A model generated the notes under the pieces. That model saw nothing but the letters and a program-made list of their open reading frames with translations. It made no database searches and was not told where the DNA came from. Below are positions 40,708 to 48,356 of a stretch of 48,356 nt of DNA, one piece after another. The translations under genes and the position numbers were made by a program. Position 1 is the first letter of the stretch, and the number at the start of each line of letters is the position of its first letter. Source of the DNA: CAZCFB01 sp964511535 (lineage in GTDB: Bacteria > Myxococcota_A > Polyangia > GCA-2747355 > CAZCFB01); contig CAZEFW010000058.1 in the NCBI GenBank assembly GCA_964511535.1, forward strand, positions 1 through 48,356, given 5' to 3'.

Positions 40708-42584
40708 TGATCTTCAATAAAACCACCCTCCGTCTCATCTGGCCGCTGCTGGCCCTCTACGCGCTGCTGGCGCCGGCCGACGCCGCGGCCCAGCGGCTCG
40801 GCCTGTGGCCCGACGGCGGCACCGCCCTGCCGCTGGTGCGCCACGACGTGCAGGTCAACATCAACCACCCCGTGGCCGAGACCGTGGTGACCCAGGAGTT
40901 CGACAACACCCACACCTTCGACCTGGAGGCCACCTTCTACTACCCGGTGCCGGCCGGCGCCACGGTGGCGGGCATGGCCCTGTGGGTCAAGGGCGAGCGC
41001 CGCGAGGCGCGCATGCTGGAGCGACAGAAAGCCCGGGAGATCTACGACGGCATCGTGCGCAAGAACCGCGACCCGGCCCTGCTGGAGCGCGTGGACGGCA
41101 ACATGTTCAAGATCCGCATCTTCCCGGTGCTGGCGCGCACGCGCACCCGGGTGGAGGTGCGCTTCGTGCAGCCGGTGGCCGGCGGCGCCAACGGGCGCTA
41201 CAGCCTGACCCTGCGCAAGCCCCCCGGCGCCACCATCCATGCCCTGCGGCTGGGGGTGCAGCTCAACGCGCCCTTCGCGCTGTCGGGCGTGCGACTCAGC
41301 GGTTACCCGGCCGGCTTCCGGCAGCAGGGCCAGGGGCTGGCCATGGCGCGGCGGGCGTCGGTGCGCTCCTTTACCCGCGACATCACCCTGTCCTACGGGG
41401 CCAGCGGCGGAAAACGGACCGCGGCCATGGCGGCGGTGCGCAAGGGCGGCGAGCAGCTGGTGGTGGCCGAGATCCCGTCGCGGCCGCGGCAGGCCGGGGT
41501 CCGGCGGGTGGCCGTGCTGGTGGACGTCTCGAAGACCATGCGGCCGCACCTGCCGGCGGCGCGGAAGCTGACGCGGCACCTGCTGGACAGCCTGGACGAC
41601 GGCGACCGGGCCGCGGTGGTGCCCTTCGATCTGCTGCCGCGCGGGTCGGCCAGGCTGGCGCCGCTGGGGCTGCAGACCCGGGCGCGGCTGGCCAGCGCCC
41701 TGGACGGGCTGAGCGGCGACCGGGGCACCGCCTTCGTGCCGGCGTTTCGCGCGGCGCTGGACGCCGGCGCGCGCCACATCATCTGCATCACCGACGGGGG
41801 CAGCCGCTACCATCAGGCCGAGCTGGAGGCGCTGCTGAGGCTGCTGTGGGACTCGCCCCATGTCACCGTGTCGATGATCCGGCCGGAGGGCATGGTCCAG
41901 GCGGAGGTCGCCGCGGCGCCCGCGACCAGGGGCGCGGTGAGCGCCCAGGGCCACAACGCCGACGCGGCCCAGGACCTGGCTCGCTCCTCGGGCGGGCTGT
42001 TCCACGCGCTGGGCAGCGAGAGCGATCTGGTCTCTCTGGCCGACCGCCTGGTGGGGGTGCCCCGGCGGGTGGCCGCCACTCTGCCCGATGACACCGGCGA
42101 GGTGCAGGTGCTGTCCCGGGACGCGGGCCGGCTGCTGCTGGCCCTGCGCCTGCCGCTGGCGTCCGCCACCGCCACCGTGCGGCTCCACGCGGAGCAGCCG
42201 TGGGATCTGCCCCTGGATCTGCGGCGCGCCACCACCGGCGTTCGCGGGGCCGGGGCGCTGGTGGCCTCGGCGTCCATCTCCGCGCTGATGCGCAAGATCA
42301 AGCTGGTGGGCGAGGAGCCGGCCCTGCGGGAATCCATCGTCAAGCTGTCCAAGGACCACATGGTGCTGTCGGAGTACACCGCGCTGCTGGCCACCGAGAC
42401 CGACGCCCAGTACAACAACCCCACCTCGGGCCGCAAGTGGCAGCGGCAGACCCCTGGCTTCGGCGACGATCTGCCCTCCACCTCCTTCGGCTCCACCCCC
42501 GAGCCTCACGAGATCATGCTCATCGGCCTGGCCATGCTGGCGCTGATGGCCGCGCGCAAGAAGGGCTGGCTCGGCGCCGGCTGA
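40707..42584 (+). CDS. VIT and VWA domain protein with PEP-CTERM-like sorting tail
   Basis: 625 residues. A signal peptide (MIFNKTTLRLIWPLLALYALLAPADAAA region), a VIT domain (about 40-170, with AREIYDGIVRKNRDPALLE and NMFKIRIFPV), and a VWA domain from about 268 with MIDAS residues D273-V-S275-K-T277, then a beta-rich C-terminal domain. The last 28 residues form P598-E-P600-H-E, a hydrophobic helix and a basic cluster ARKKGW, the three-part PEP-CTERM signal for exosortases. The start has GGAGG and overlaps the previous stop (TGATG). It is the likely sole substrate of the exosortase in the same operon, displayed on the surface or in matrix. Confidence 0.85.
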   Translation: MIFNKTTLRLIWPLLALYALLAPADAAAQRLGLWPDGGTALPLVRHDVQVNINHPVAETVVTQEFDNTHTFDLEATFYYPVPAGATVAGMALWVKGERREARMLERQKAREIYDGIVRKNRDPALLERVDGNMFKIRIFPVLARTRTRVEVRFVQPVAGGANGRYSLTLRKPPGATIHALRLGVQLNAPFALSGVRLSGYPAGFRQQGQGLAMARRASVRSFTRDITLSYGASGGKRTAAMAAVRKGGEQLVVAEIPSRPRQAGVRRVAVLVDVSKTMRPHLPAARKLTRHLLDSLDDGDRAAVVPFDLLPRGSARLAPLGLQTRARLASALDGLSGDRGTAFVPAFRAALDAGARHIICITDGGSRYHQAELEALLRLLWDSPHVTVSMIRPEGMVQAEVAAAPATRGAVSAQGHNADAAQDLARSSGGLFHALGSESDLVSLADRLVGVPRRVAATLPDDTGEVQVLSRDAGRLLLALRLPLASATATVRLHAEQPWDLPLDLRRATTGVRGAGALVASASISALMRKIKLVGEEPALRESIVKLSKDHMVLSEYTALLATETDAQYNNPTSGRKWQRQTPGFGDDLPSTSFGSTPEPHEIMLIGLAMLALMAARKKGWLGAG

Positions 42585-42742
42585 CCCATCCCGGGTCCGG
42601 GGCTGCACACAACCGGTTGCAGTCGGGGTGTTTCCCCCCACCTGTCTGGGGTGAAATGCCAATGATTTCCTGACAAATAGCCCCCTCTGGATCCGGCCCG
42701 GCCATTGCATTTTCCTGGAAGCAACACCAGCCAGGAGAAACC

Positions 42743-43855
42743 ATGACGCGCCGCGCCAGAATCCTCAGCCCAGTTGCCGCAAGCCTGCTCTGTCTCGTGG
42801 TGGCCGCCTGCTCGTCAGACATCGGAGGCTACGAGGATGAGCGTCCGCAGGTGCCGCAGGCGGATCCGGAAGAGGGGGAGGGCGAGGAGTTTTCAGCGTT
42901 CACTTACTACAACCTGCCCATGGGCGCGTGGGTCAAGGTGTGCAACGTCAACTACGGCCTGAACAACCGCTCCGGTCCCGGCACCGGCTACATGGTGCTG
43001 CGCGTGCTGCAGAAGGGCACCATGGTGCGCACCATCAAGAAGAGCGGCAACTGGTACCGCGTGGAGACCCAGGGCAAGGTGGGCTGGTCCTACGGCAAGT
43101 ACCTGTGCAAAACCAGCTCGTCCTCACCGAGCCCGGGTGGCGGCGGCAGCAGCAGCTGCCACAAGGGGAGCAAGTTCGGCTGGTCCTACTGCAGCAATTC
43201 CTGCCGCTGCGACGTGGGCGAGGGCGACTGCGACACCGACAGCGAGTGCAAGCCCGGGCTCAAGTGCGCGCACAACGTGGGCGCCAGCTACGGCGTGACC
43301 AACACCGTAGACGTCTGCATGAAGCCCTCATCCTCGCCGCCCAAGCCGCCCAAGCCGTCGCAGCCCTCGCCGGGCGGCAGCGGCAAGATCAACGTCAGCC
43401 GGTCGGGGATCATCGCGGCGAGCAAGTCCTTCGTGGGCTTCTCTTACTGGTGGGGCGGCGCGAAGCTCAAGCCGTACGGCAAGGACCACGGCAAGTGCCA
43501 CAGCCCGACCTACGGCGGCCACTCCGGCTCCTGGGGCGCTGACTGCTCCGGGTTCGCGGCCAAGGTGTGGCAGCTGCCCAACGCCATGCCCTTCGAGTCC
43601 AACAAGCACCCCTACTCCACCTACCACTTCTACAATAACAAGTCGTACTGGTCGCACATCTCCCGCAGCTCGGCAAAGGAGGCCGACGCCATGGTCTACC
43701 GCTCCGGATCCGGCGGCCACATCGTCATCTACGCCGGCGGGAGCACCTGGGGAAAAGCCTGGACCTACGAGGCCCGCGGCTGCTCCTACGGCGTGGTCTA
43801 CAACCTGCGCACCCTCTCCTCCTCCTACCGAGCCCGCCGCCGCTCCGGCATCTAA
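42743..43855 (+). CDS. SH3b and NlpC/P60 lipoprotein, peptidoglycan endopeptidase-like
   Basis: 370 residues. Signal peptide ending VAAC (C23 anchor) and an acidic linker. SH3b domain about 57-127 (NNRSGPGTGYMVLRVLQKGTM, WSYGKYL). A cysteine-rich segment about 145-190 with a DTDSECKPGLKCAHN unit. Then NlpC/P60 with C268 in WGADCSGF and H326 in GGHIVIYAG, the catalytic pair of this hydrolase family; a third polar residue was not assigned. It would cut peptide cross-links in the wall, anchored at the outer membrane. The start follows AGGAGA. Confidence 0.82.
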   Translation: MTRRARILSPVAASLLCLVVAACSSDIGGYEDERPQVPQADPEEGEGEEFSAFTYYNLPMGAWVKVCNVNYGLNNRSGPGTGYMVLRVLQKGTMVRTIKKSGNWYRVETQGKVGWSYGKYLCKTSSSSPSPGGGGSSSCHKGSKFGWSYCSNSCRCDVGEGDCDTDSECKPGLKCAHNVGASYGVTNTVDVCMKPSSSPPKPPKPSQPSPGGSGKINVSRSGIIAASKSFVGFSYWWGGAKLKPYGKDHGKCHSPTYGGHSGSWGADCSGFAAKVWQLPNAMPFESNKHPYSTYHFYNNKSYWSHISRSSAKEADAMVYRSGSGGHIVIYAGGSTWGKAWTYEARGCSYGVVYNLRTLSSSYRARRRSGI

Positions 43856-43900
43856 AATGTCATATAGGGGGGTCAGACCCCTACACTTGACATTTTATTT
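43854..43900. repeat. 47-bp palindromic repeat, copy 1
   Basis: The unit begins AAAATGTCATATAG, has a GGGGTCAGACCCC core and ends CTTGACATTTTATTT. The outer AAAATGTCA and TGACATTTT arms pair, so it forms a hairpin. It directly overlaps the NlpC/P60 stop and serves as a terminator-like structure. The next copy starts 77 bases later. Confidence 0.8.
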
Positions 43901-43930
43901 CGCGGAAACATTGTCAAAATCCCGAACAAC

Positions 43931-43977
43931 AAAATGTCATATAGGGGGGTCAGACCCCTACACTTGACATTTTATTT
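43931..43977. repeat. 47-bp palindromic repeat, copy 2
   Basis: Identical to copy 1 over all 47 bases, in direct orientation, after a 30-base spacer. GGGGTCAGACCCC-type words are common in dispersed repeats near REP-associated transposases, but no transposase lies in this window. It ends 10 bases before the fcl stop. Confidence 0.85.
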
Positions 43978-43987
43978 TTGGGGCTGG

Positions 43988-44956
43988 TCAGGGCAGATCG
44001 GGGCGCTTGGTGTCGGCGATGTCGCGGTGGGACAGGTACCAATCGACGGTCTTGCGCAGGCCCTGCTCGAAGGGGGTAGGGGCCACGAAGCCGAAGCTTT
44101 CGCGCGCCCGGGTGGTGTCGAGGCAGCGGCGGGGCTGGCCGTTGGGCTTGGAGGTGTCCCAGACGATGTCGCCGTCGTAGCCGCAGGCGTCCTTGATCAA
44201 CCCCGCCAGGTCCTTGATGGTGATCTCGCCGCCGGTGCCGAGGTTGACCGGATCGCTGTCGTCGTAGCGCTCGGCGGCCATGAAGATCCCCTCGGCGCAG
44301 TCCTCCACGTAGAGGAACTCGCGGGTGGGGCTGCCGTCGCCCCACAGGGTGATGTGGTCGGCCCCCGCCTCCCTGGCCTCCACGCACTTGCGGATCACCG
44401 CCGGGATGACATGGGACGAGCCGGGGTCGAAGTTGTCCCACGGGCCGTAAAGGTTGACCGGGAAGAGCACCACCGAGTTGTACCCGTACTGCTGCCGGTA
44501 GGCCTGGGACTGCACCAGCAGCATCTTCTTCGCCAGGCCGTATGGCGCGTTGGTCTCCTCGGGGTAGCCGTCCCAGATGTCGTCCTCGGCGAAGGGGATC
44601 TTCGCGAACTTCGGGTAGGCGCAGATGGTGCCCAGGGCCACGAACTTGGCCAGCCCCCGGCGCCAGCCCTCGTGCATCAGCTGCACACCCATCATCAGGT
44701 TGTCGTAGAAGAAGGAGCCCGGGTTCTCCCGGTTGGCGCCGATGCCGCCCACCTTGGCCGCCAGGTGCACAACCAGGTCAGGGCGCCCCTCGTCGTACAT
44801 GCGCGCGACATCCCCCGGCTGCACCAGGTCGAACTCCTCGATGAGCGGCACGAACACCTCGGCCCCGACGCGCTCGAACCGTTCAACCACGAAGCGCCCC
44901 AGAAAACCGGCCCCGCCGGTCACCGTGACGCGCTTTCCCTCGAGGGGTGATGCCAT
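43988..44956 (-). CDS. fcl: GDP-L-fucose synthase
   Basis: 322 residues, extended SDR. TGGAGFLGR near the start; YGLAKK with catalytic Tyr and Lys; AAKVGGIGANRENPGSFFYDNLMMG and NLYGPWDNFDPGSSHVIPA, which are characteristic of GDP-fucose synthase. It epimerises and reduces GDP-4-keto-6-deoxymannose from Gmd. The ATG at 44956 follows AGGGAGA; a TTG at 44983 was rejected. It is monocistronic here, divergent from the KOR operon. Confidence 0.92.
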   Translation of the reverse strand: MASPLEGKRVTVTGGAGFLGRFVVERFERVGAEVFVPLIEEFDLVQPGDVARMYDEGRPDLVVHLAAKVGGIGANRENPGSFFYDNLMMGVQLMHEGWRRGLAKFVALGTICAYPKFAKIPFAEDDIWDGYPEETNAPYGLAKKMLLVQSQAYRQQYGYNSVVLFPVNLYGPWDNFDPGSSHVIPAVIRKCVEAREAGADHITLWGDGSPTREFLYVEDCAEGIFMAAERYDDSDPVNLGTGGEITIKDLAGLIKDACGYDGDIVWDTSKPNGQPRRCLDTTRARESFGFVAPTPFEQGLRKTVDWYLSHRDIADTKRPDLP

Positions 44957-45002
44957 GCGAATCTCCCTGATCGTTGGCTCCAACGATAGCGCCGGGCAGG
45001 GG

Positions 45003-45030
45003 CTGTCACAAGGAGTGCCTGTGTTATATT
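45003..45030 (+). promoter_or_regulatory. Predicted promoter of the KOR operon
   Basis: CTGTCA (45003-45008) and TATATT (45025-45030) are 16 bases apart, about 34 bases before the TTG start of korD. Confidence 0.45.
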
Positions 45031-45063
45031 GCGCGCCTTAAACAGCATGACCCGGGTGGAAAC

Positions 45064-45324
45064 TTGACTGCCAAAAAGCGACCAAAGAACTTTCAGGTCT
45101 GGGTCGACTCCGATCTGTGCGACGGCTGCGGCGTTTGCATCTTCTTCTGCAAGCCCGAGGTGTTTCGGCTGAGTCCGGAGCTGAGCCGCCGCGGGGTCTT
45201 CCCCGCCATCCCCGAGAACATGACGGCGTGCAACAACTGCCGCCTCTGCGAGCTGGGCTGCCCCCAGCTGGCCATCGCCATCGTCCCCGACGAAGACGAC
45301 GCGGCCGAGGGAGGTGAGGCATGA
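45064..45324 (+). CDS. korD: 2-oxoacid:ferredoxin oxidoreductase delta subunit (2x[4Fe-4S] ferredoxin)
   Basis: 86 residues with two four-cysteine cluster motifs, CDGCGVCIFFC and CNNCRLCELGC, so two [4Fe-4S] clusters. It would carry electrons from the TPP site to the acceptor ferredoxin. The TTG start at 45064 is chosen because GGTGG lies just upstream and a longer in-frame start at 44974 has no family resemblance and covers the promoter. The stop overlaps korA (ATGA). Confidence 0.85.
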   Translation: MTAKKRPKNFQVWVDSDLCDGCGVCIFFCKPEVFRLSPELSRRGVFPAIPENMTACNNCRLCELGCPQLAIAIVPDEDDAAEGGEA

Positions 45325-46469
45325 GCCAGCGCGCGAAGTACCTCAAGCGGTTCGACGGCACCACGGCCTTCGTGCTGGGCGACGTGGCTTCGGCCATGGG
45401 CGCCGTGTACGCCGGCTGCGACTTTTTCGGCGGCTACCCCATCACCCCCGCCTCCGAGGTGGCCGAGGTGATGGCCAACGAGCTGCCCAAGGTGGGCGGC
45501 TACTACGTCCAGTTCGAGGACGAGATCGCCAGCATCTCGGCGGTGGTGGGCGCGGTGTGGGGCGGCGCCAGGGGCATGACCGCGACGTCGGGCCCGGGCT
45601 TCTCCCTGATGCAGGAGGCCATCGGCTACGGCTGCATGACCGAGACGCCGTGCGTCATCGTGGACGTGCAGCGCTCCGGCCCGTCCACGGGGCAGGCCAC
45701 CAAGCCTGCCCAGGGCGACCTGATGCAGGCGCGCTGGGGCACCCACGGCGACCACGAGATCATCGCCCTGGCGCCCTGGTCGGTGCAGGAGTGCTTCGAC
45801 CTGACCGTGGACGCCTTCCGGCTGGCCGAGCAGTACCGCACCCCGGTGATCCTGCTCACCGACGGCGCCATCGGTCACATCCGCGAGCCGCTCAGGTACC
45901 CGGAGTTCAGCGAGGAGATGATCGCCCCGCGCCCCCGGGCGGCCGAGGGCGACCTCTCGTTCGGCGGCTCCACGGTGCCGCCCATGGCCCAGCTCGGCGA
46001 CAAGCTGGACGTGCACATCACCGGCTCGACACACAAGCCCAACGGCATCCGCGACGTGGAGACCAAGGCGGTGCACGAGGAGCTGGTGCTGCGCCTGGTG
46101 GACAAGATCGAGTCAGCCCGCCAGGAGCTGACCAACCTCGACGTGCGCCACATGGACGGCGCGCGCGTGGCGGTGGTCTCCTTCGGCTGCGCGGCGCGCC
46201 CGGCGCTGGGCGCGGTGGAGGCGGCCCGGGCCGCTGGCAAGCCGGTGGGCTTCATCCGGCTCGTCGGGTGCTGGCCCTTCCCGGGGCCCACCATCAAGGA
46301 GCTGCTCGCCGACGTGGACATGGTGCTGGTGCCCGAGATGAACCTGGGCCAGCTGAACCGCGAGATCGAGCGCTTCGTCAGCTGCCCGGTGATCCCGCTG
46401 TCCAAGATCGGCGGCGTGGCCCACTCCGTGGACGAGATCCACGCCAGGGTGATGGAGGTGATGGCATGA
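45321..46469 (+). CDS. korA: 2-oxoglutarate:ferredoxin oxidoreductase alpha subunit
   Basis: 382 residues. GGYPITPASEVAEVMA is the hallmark of the pyrimidine-binding alpha subunit, followed by TSGPGFSLMQEAIGYGCMTETPCVIVDVQRSGPSTG. The KOR family (2-oxoglutarate, possibly branched-chain or pyruvate) makes acyl-CoA, CO2 and reduced ferredoxin. Coupled to korD and korB by 4-base overlaps. GGGAGGTGAGGC is the ribosome site. Confidence 0.9.
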   Translation: MSQRAKYLKRFDGTTAFVLGDVASAMGAVYAGCDFFGGYPITPASEVAEVMANELPKVGGYYVQFEDEIASISAVVGAVWGGARGMTATSGPGFSLMQEAIGYGCMTETPCVIVDVQRSGPSTGQATKPAQGDLMQARWGTHGDHEIIALAPWSVQECFDLTVDAFRLAEQYRTPVILLTDGAIGHIREPLRYPEFSEEMIAPRPRAAEGDLSFGGSTVPPMAQLGDKLDVHITGSTHKPNGIRDVETKAVHEELVLRLVDKIESARQELTNLDVRHMDGARVAVVSFGCAARPALGAVEAARAAGKPVGFIRLVGCWPFPGPTIKELLADVDMVLVPEMNLGQLNREIERFVSCPVIPLSKIGGVAHSVDEIHARVMEVMA

Positions 46470-47335
46470 GCGACGCCATGGGAAAGACCCCCGTGCAAAA
46501 CCCGCTGCGCCGCTTCGTGCGCCCCGGGTTGATGCCGACGATCTTCTGCACCGGCTGCGGCGGCGGCACGGTGCTCAACTGTTTCTGCCGGGCGGTTGAC
46601 GAGCTGGAGCTGTCTCCCAAGGAGATGGTGATGGTCACCGGCATCGGCTGCTCGTCGTGGATCCCGTCGCCGTACTTTCTGGCCGACACCCTGCACACCA
46701 CCCACGGCCGGGCCATCGCCTTCGCCTCGGGCGTGCGCGTGATGCGCCCCGATCGCAAGGTAGTGGTCATCGCCGGCGACGGCGACATCAGCGGCATCGG
46801 CGGCAACCACCTGATCCACGCCGCGCGGCGCAACATCGACCTGACCGTGCTGATGGTCAACAACTCCATCTACGGCATGACCGGCGGGCAGGTGGCCCCC
46901 ACCACGCCCCCTGACGTGCGCACCACCACCACGCCCCACGGCAACGCCGAGCCGGCGTTCAACGTGGCGGATCTGGTCAAGGCGGCGGGCGGCACCTTCG
47001 TGGCACGCTGGACCACCTACCAGGTGTTCAACCTGGTCAAGTCGTTCAAGGCGGCGCTGAACCACAAGGGCTTCTCCTTTGTTGAGATCATCGGCCAGTG
47101 CACCACCTCGTACGGCAAGGCGGTGGGCAAGCGCAACGCGTCGGACTTCCTGGCCGAGTACAAGGCCAAGTCGGTGCGCCTGAGCAAGGCGAAGGACATG
47201 ACCGAGGAGGAGCTGAAGGACAGGATCGTGGTGGGCACGCTGCGAGACACCGAGGAGCCGGAGTTCTGCGAGCGGCTCTACGCCCAGGCCGACCGCGTGG
47301 GCGCCGAGGCGCTGCGCAAGGGAGGTGCCCGATGA
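46466..47335 (+). CDS. korB: 2-oxoglutarate:ferredoxin oxidoreductase beta subunit
   Basis: 289 residues. CTGCGGGTVL at the start, the thiamine diphosphate motif GDGDISGIGGNHLIHAARRNIDLTVLMVNN, and MTGGQVAPTTP. The cysteines CTGC and one further bind a cluster in related enzymes. It works with the alpha subunit to form the active site. ATG at 46466 overlaps the korA stop by 4 bases. Confidence 0.9.
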   Translation: MSDAMGKTPVQNPLRRFVRPGLMPTIFCTGCGGGTVLNCFCRAVDELELSPKEMVMVTGIGCSSWIPSPYFLADTLHTTHGRAIAFASGVRVMRPDRKVVVIAGDGDISGIGGNHLIHAARRNIDLTVLMVNNSIYGMTGGQVAPTTPPDVRTTTTPHGNAEPAFNVADLVKAAGGTFVARWTTYQVFNLVKSFKAALNHKGFSFVEIIGQCTTSYGKAVGKRNASDFLAEYKAKSVRLSKAKDMTEEELKDRIVVGTLRDTEEPEFCERLYAQADRVGAEALRKGGAR

Positions 47336-47862
47336 GCGCGACCACTGCCATCCGCTTCGCCGGCTTCGGCGGTCAGGGCATCGTCAAGCTGGGAGAGATC
47401 TACGGCGCCGCCGCGGTCACCGCCGGCAAGAACGCGCTGCAGAACCAGTCGTACGGGTCGTCCGCACGGGGCGGGCTGTGCACCGCCGACGTGACGGTGG
47501 CCGAGGGCGAGATCCTCGACATCGAACCGGAGCAGGTGGACGTGCTGGTGGCCCTGAGCCAGGACAGCTTCAACGCCTACCGCTCCATGCTCAAGCCGGG
47601 CGGCCTGCTCATCACCGAGGCCGAGCTGGTGGAGCCGCCCACCGACTTCGACGGCGTGGTCAACGAGATCGCCGCCACCAGCATCGCGGCCAAGGACCTG
47701 GGCCGGCGCATCGTCACCAACATGGTGGTGCTGGGCTACTTCTGCGCCAAGAGCCAGGTGGTGGACCGGGAGAGCCTGGAGAAGACCATCACCGAAAACG
47801 TGCCCAGGGGCACCGAGGACCTGAACCTCAAGGCATTCGGCCTGGGCTGGGATCAGGCTTAG
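47332..47862 (+). CDS. korC: 2-oxoglutarate:ferredoxin oxidoreductase gamma subunit
   Basis: 176 residues. FAGFGGQGIVKLGEIYGAAAV and SYGSSARGGLCTADV are the typical gamma-subunit blocks (CoA-binding fold). It completes a delta-alpha-beta-gamma operon of four coupled genes. The last codons (QA, TAG stop) fall inside the first copy of a direct repeat at 47855, so the gene end has been shaped by, or has seeded, that repeat. Confidence 0.88.
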   Translation: MSATTAIRFAGFGGQGIVKLGEIYGAAAVTAGKNALQNQSYGSSARGGLCTADVTVAEGEILDIEPEQVDVLVALSQDSFNAYRSMLKPGGLLITEAELVEPPTDFDGVVNEIAATSIAAKDLGRRIVTNMVVLGYFCAKSQVVDRESLEKTITENVPRGTEDLNLKAFGLGWDQA

Positions 47863-48025
47863 CACGAGAGATTCGCTTTTCTCCCGTCGCCGCGCTCGCC
47901 CCTGAAGCCCCGGGCTGCGTTGCTCGTTGGTCACTGGCCAAGGCTTAGCACGAGAGATTCGCTTTTCTCCCGTCGCCGCGCTCGCCCCTGAAGCCCCGGG
48001 CTGCGTTGCTCGTTGGTCGCTGGCC
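47855..48025. repeat. Direct repeat of 86-base period, two copies
   Basis: Copy 1 at 47855-47940 and copy 2 at 47941-48025 match nearly completely (one clear difference, TCACTGG against TCGCTGG). The unit runs from the last codons of korC into GTTGCTCGTTGGTC, the start of the dispersed stem-loop element. This segment and the following ones fill the 494-base gap after korC; no gene is supported. Confidence 0.8.
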
Positions 48026-48052
48026 TCCAGCCAGCTCCCTTCTCGCGCCTTG
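48005..48052. repeat. Dispersed stem-loop element, copy 3
   Basis: GTTGCTC start, GCTGGC/GCCAGC hairpin (48019-48024, 48030-48035) with loop CTCCA, and CTCGCGCCTTG end at 48042-48052. Compared with copy 2 the hairpin T-A pair is replaced by G-C on both sides. Confidence 0.7.
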
Positions 48053-48076
48053 CCCGGGACTCCAGTTGCTTCGCGC

Positions 48077-48260
48077 GGCTCGGTCCGAAAAGGCGAATCT
48101 CTCGTGCTTGCGCCTGCGCCGCAGGACCCCCCTTCTCCTGAGTTGCTTCGCGTGGCTCGGTCCGAAAAGGCGAATCTCTCGTGCTTGCGCCTGCGCCGCA
48201 GGACCCCCCTTCTCCTCTCGCGCGGCTCGGTCCGAAAAGGCGAATCTCTCGTGCTTGCGC
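48077..48260. repeat. Tandem repeat (three copies) with inverted match to the 86-base repeat
   Basis: GGCTCGGTCCGAAAAGG begins copies at 48077, 48154 and 48224 (periods 77 and 70). Each contains CGAATCTCTCGTGCT (48094, 48171, 48241), the reverse complement of AGCACGAGAGATTCG found at 47861 and 47947 in the 86-base repeat. Two forward and three inverted copies of this 15-mer therefore face each other. Confidence 0.8.
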
Positions 48261-48322
48261 CTGGGCCCGAGCGAACCGGTTTTTTTCCGTCGCCCGGCAT
48301 GGCCCCTGCGGCCCCTTGCTGC

Positions 48323-48356
48323 GTTGCTCGTCTTTCACTGGCCTCCAGCCAGCTCC
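48323..48356. repeat. Dispersed stem-loop element, copy 4 (cut by window edge)
   Basis: GTTGCTC at 48323-48329 followed by CTGGC (48338-48342) and GCCAG (48348-48352) with loop CTCCA, running off the right edge. Confidence 0.6.

Noticed and set aside
40617..42710. 697-codon minus-strand reading frame
   Set aside because: Antisense to the VIT-VWA gene and low in plausible motifs.
47855..48260. Insertion sequence
   Set aside because: No transposase reading frame is present; the block is repeats only.
47278..48300. 340-codon minus-strand frame over the repeat block
   Set aside because: Its middle is repeated sequence and its rest is antisense to korC; no family resemblance or ribosome site.

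Overview
The window is GC-rich DNA from a complex-lifestyle bacterium of the broad 'deltaproteobacterial' group, most likely Myxococcota or Bradymonadota-like. This is inferred from gene content: AgmX/PglI-type C-terminal domain, kinase plus TPR/PEGA neighbours, three FHA proteins, several cysteine-rich lipoproteins, Tad platform genes and GTG/TTG starts. No rRNA, tRNA, CRISPR array or transposase gene was found. Coding density is high, and most neighbouring starts are coupled by ATGA or TGATG overlaps.

Layout. 1-3042 (minus): M48 metalloprotease followed by a dynamin-like GTPase. 3141-4595 (plus): a double ThyX-fold protein. 4664-5062 (minus): single-domain response regulator. 5249-6214: EF-hand-like lipoprotein. 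6340-13475 (minus): Tad genes cpaB, tadB, tadC, then two FHA/transmembrane proteins and a tail-anchored small protein. 13655-16427 (plus): two cysteine-rich lipoproteins. 16550-22658 (minus): AgmX/PglI-type protein, FAH hydrolase plus LL-DAP aminotransferase, and a partner-switching module (HATPase kinase, STAS protein, FHA-GAF-PP2C phosphatase). 22769-24045 (plus): sugar transferase and folK. 24046-24369: a structured non-coding gap. 24370-26397 (minus): DinG-type helicase. 26525-28372 (plus): large lipoprotein. 28455-33427 (minus): lidless Hsp70, MBOAT acyltransferase, acyl-CoA dehydrogenase with a 42-residue membrane peptide, J-protein and a small acidic protein. 33543-36296 (plus): Ser/Thr kinase, TPR/PEGA protein, lipoprotein. 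36303-38136 (minus): YdcF-like protein and gmd. 38289-42584 (plus): a self-contained exosortase operon. 42743-43855: SH3/NlpC-P60 lipoprotein. 43988-44956 (minus): fcl. 45064-47862 (plus): complete 2-oxoacid:ferredoxin oxidoreductase operon (delta-alpha-beta-gamma). 47863-48356: a nest of direct and inverted repeats.

The strongest system is the exosortase operon. A membrane transpeptidase with visible Cys/Arg/His residues, an EpsI-like partner and a polytopic membrane protein sit directly upstream of one VIT-VWA protein that ends in a PEP-CTERM-like tail, so sorting enzyme and probable sole substrate are encoded together. The second notable layer is non-coding. It comprises a dispersed ~48-nt stem-loop element whose stem co-varies between copies; heptamer-based inverted arrays at many gene ends; a duplicated 47-bp palindromic repeat; and a hairpin RNA candidate with an SRP-RNA-like apex.
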